From: JBKPDV01 sp046728075
GTDB taxonomy: Bacteria; Acidobacteriota; Thermoanaerobaculia; UBA5066; Gp7-AA6
Direction: 5' to 3'
NCBI GenBank assembly: GCA_046728075.1
Contig: JBKPDV010000116.1
Span: 1 to 10,653, forward strand
Length of the DNA stretch: 10,653 nucleotides
The notes under the pieces were generated by a model. That model had not been told where the DNA came from, did no database searches, and saw only the letters and a list, made by a program, of their open reading frames with translations. Positions 8,557 through 10,653 of this stretch are shown piece after piece (positions within the stretch are counted from its first letter, which is position 1; each line of letters starts with the position of its first letter). The translations under genes and the position numbers were made by a program.

Positions 8557-8844
8557 TCACACATGTATGAACTCGTTCCTGTAATCCAAAACCTCTCCAT
8601 CCAGATTGCTCTCGACGAAGTGGAGAATGCGCTGCAGGAGGGCGTCGAGAGGCTCCTGATCCGGCCCGACGACGCCGACTCCGATCTGAGCGCGCTGCAA
8701 GAGGTCCTGACCATCGACTTCCGCGACCGAGACCTCGAAGTCATTGCGGATCCGGCTCTTCAGGCTGCGCACGATCATGCGCTTCTCCTTCAGGCCCCGG
8801 CATCCCGGCAAGTGGAGATCGAAGAGGGCGTAGGCGATGACCAT
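8557..8844 (-). CDS. ylxP: DUF503 family protein (YlxP-like)
   Basis: Small protein of 95 aa belonging to the DUF503/YlxP family. Visible signatures are the opening strand with LHLPGCRGLKEKRMIVRSLKSRIRN (LKEKR at 18-22) and VSVAEVDGQDLLQRAQIGV (38-56), followed by a helix and the strand EVLDYRNEFI. The family is usually found between infB and rbfA, exactly as here. YlxP is thought to bind RNA or the ribosome, but its role is poorly defined, so a function in ribosome maturation is inferred from context. The ATG at 8844 gives the expected N-terminus. There is no Shine-Dalgarno; a heptamer array ends eight bases upstream. Confidence 0.92.
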   Translation of the reverse strand: MVIAYALFDLHLPGCRGLKEKRMIVRSLKSRIRNDFEVSVAEVDGQDLLQRAQIGVGVVGPDQEPLDALLQRILHFVESNLDGEVLDYRNEFIHV

Positions 8845-8851
8845 GAAACGA

Positions 8852-8916
8852 GTCGGTAGTCGGTAGTCGATAGTCGGTAGCGCGTTCTCCCTACTGACTA
8901 CGGACTACGGACTACC
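8852..8916. repeat. Heptamer GTCGGTA inverted array filling ylxP-infB gap
   Basis: The left arm 8855-8880 and right arm 8891-8916 are complementary at 22 of 26 positions around a 10-nt loop, the tightest hairpin of the set. The left arm is period 7 (GTCGGTA, GTCGGTA, GTCGATA, GTCGGTA, from 8852). The right arm has units CTACTGA, CTACGGA, CTACGGA. The array begins 8 bases from the infB stop and stops 7 bases short of the ylxP start codon. No T-run follows the stem on the minus strand, so it is not a classical terminator. Confidence 0.9.
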
Positions 8917-8924
8917 GGCCGCTC

Positions 8925-10653
<1,729 letters not shown>

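Noticed and set aside
8075..8560. N-terminal extension of truB upstream to 8560
   Set aside because: The extension overlaps rbfA in another frame and runs through the repeat array. TruB homology and a strong ribosome-binding site both point to ATG 8074.

Overview
The window is GC-rich bacterial chromosome (well over 60% GC by eye) carrying ten housekeeping genes in two blocks that face each other. The genes are core ones, and I see no transposase, phage gene, CRISPR array, tRNA or rRNA. The gene set and the T. thermophilus-like one-knuckle MetRS with a fused tRNA-binding domain fit a free-living Gram-negative-type lineage. Acidobacteriota or a neighbouring uncultured phylum is my guess, but the sequence alone does not settle it.

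Plus-strand block (1-4310): radC (JAMM-domain protein), metG (methionyl-tRNA synthetase), a TatD-family metal-dependent hydrolase, and a small HExxH zincin (metallopeptidase family protein, Zincin_1 type). Minus-strand block (10653 down to 4463): infB (5' end outside the window), a DUF503/YlxP gene, rbfA, truB, rpsO and pnp. This is the classical translation/ribosome-maturation/RNA-decay cluster, here without ribF between truB and rpsO. rpsO appears to have its own promoter, and pnp ends in a strong intrinsic terminator at about 4390-4417, in the gap between the two converging blocks.

The unexpected part lies between the genes. Five gaps (radC-metG, metG-tatD, tatD-zincin, rbfA-ylxP, ylxP-infB) are filled almost from stop codon to start codon by short degenerate tandem repeats of period 7 or 8. 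In four of the five they are arranged as two facing arms able to fold into a long hairpin. The units differ (GACTGTC-like, GACTACC-like, CGAAAGG-like, GACGGGGT-like), but the architecture is the same. A sixth hairpin, of a different non-tandem type, lies in the tatD-zincin gap. One 28-bp repeat arm is identical upstream of metG and of the zincin gene, ending 4 and 2 bases before their ATGs. All five genes that start next to these arrays lack a Shine-Dalgarno sequence, whereas truB, rpsO and pnp, whose upstream regions lack arrays, have clear ones.
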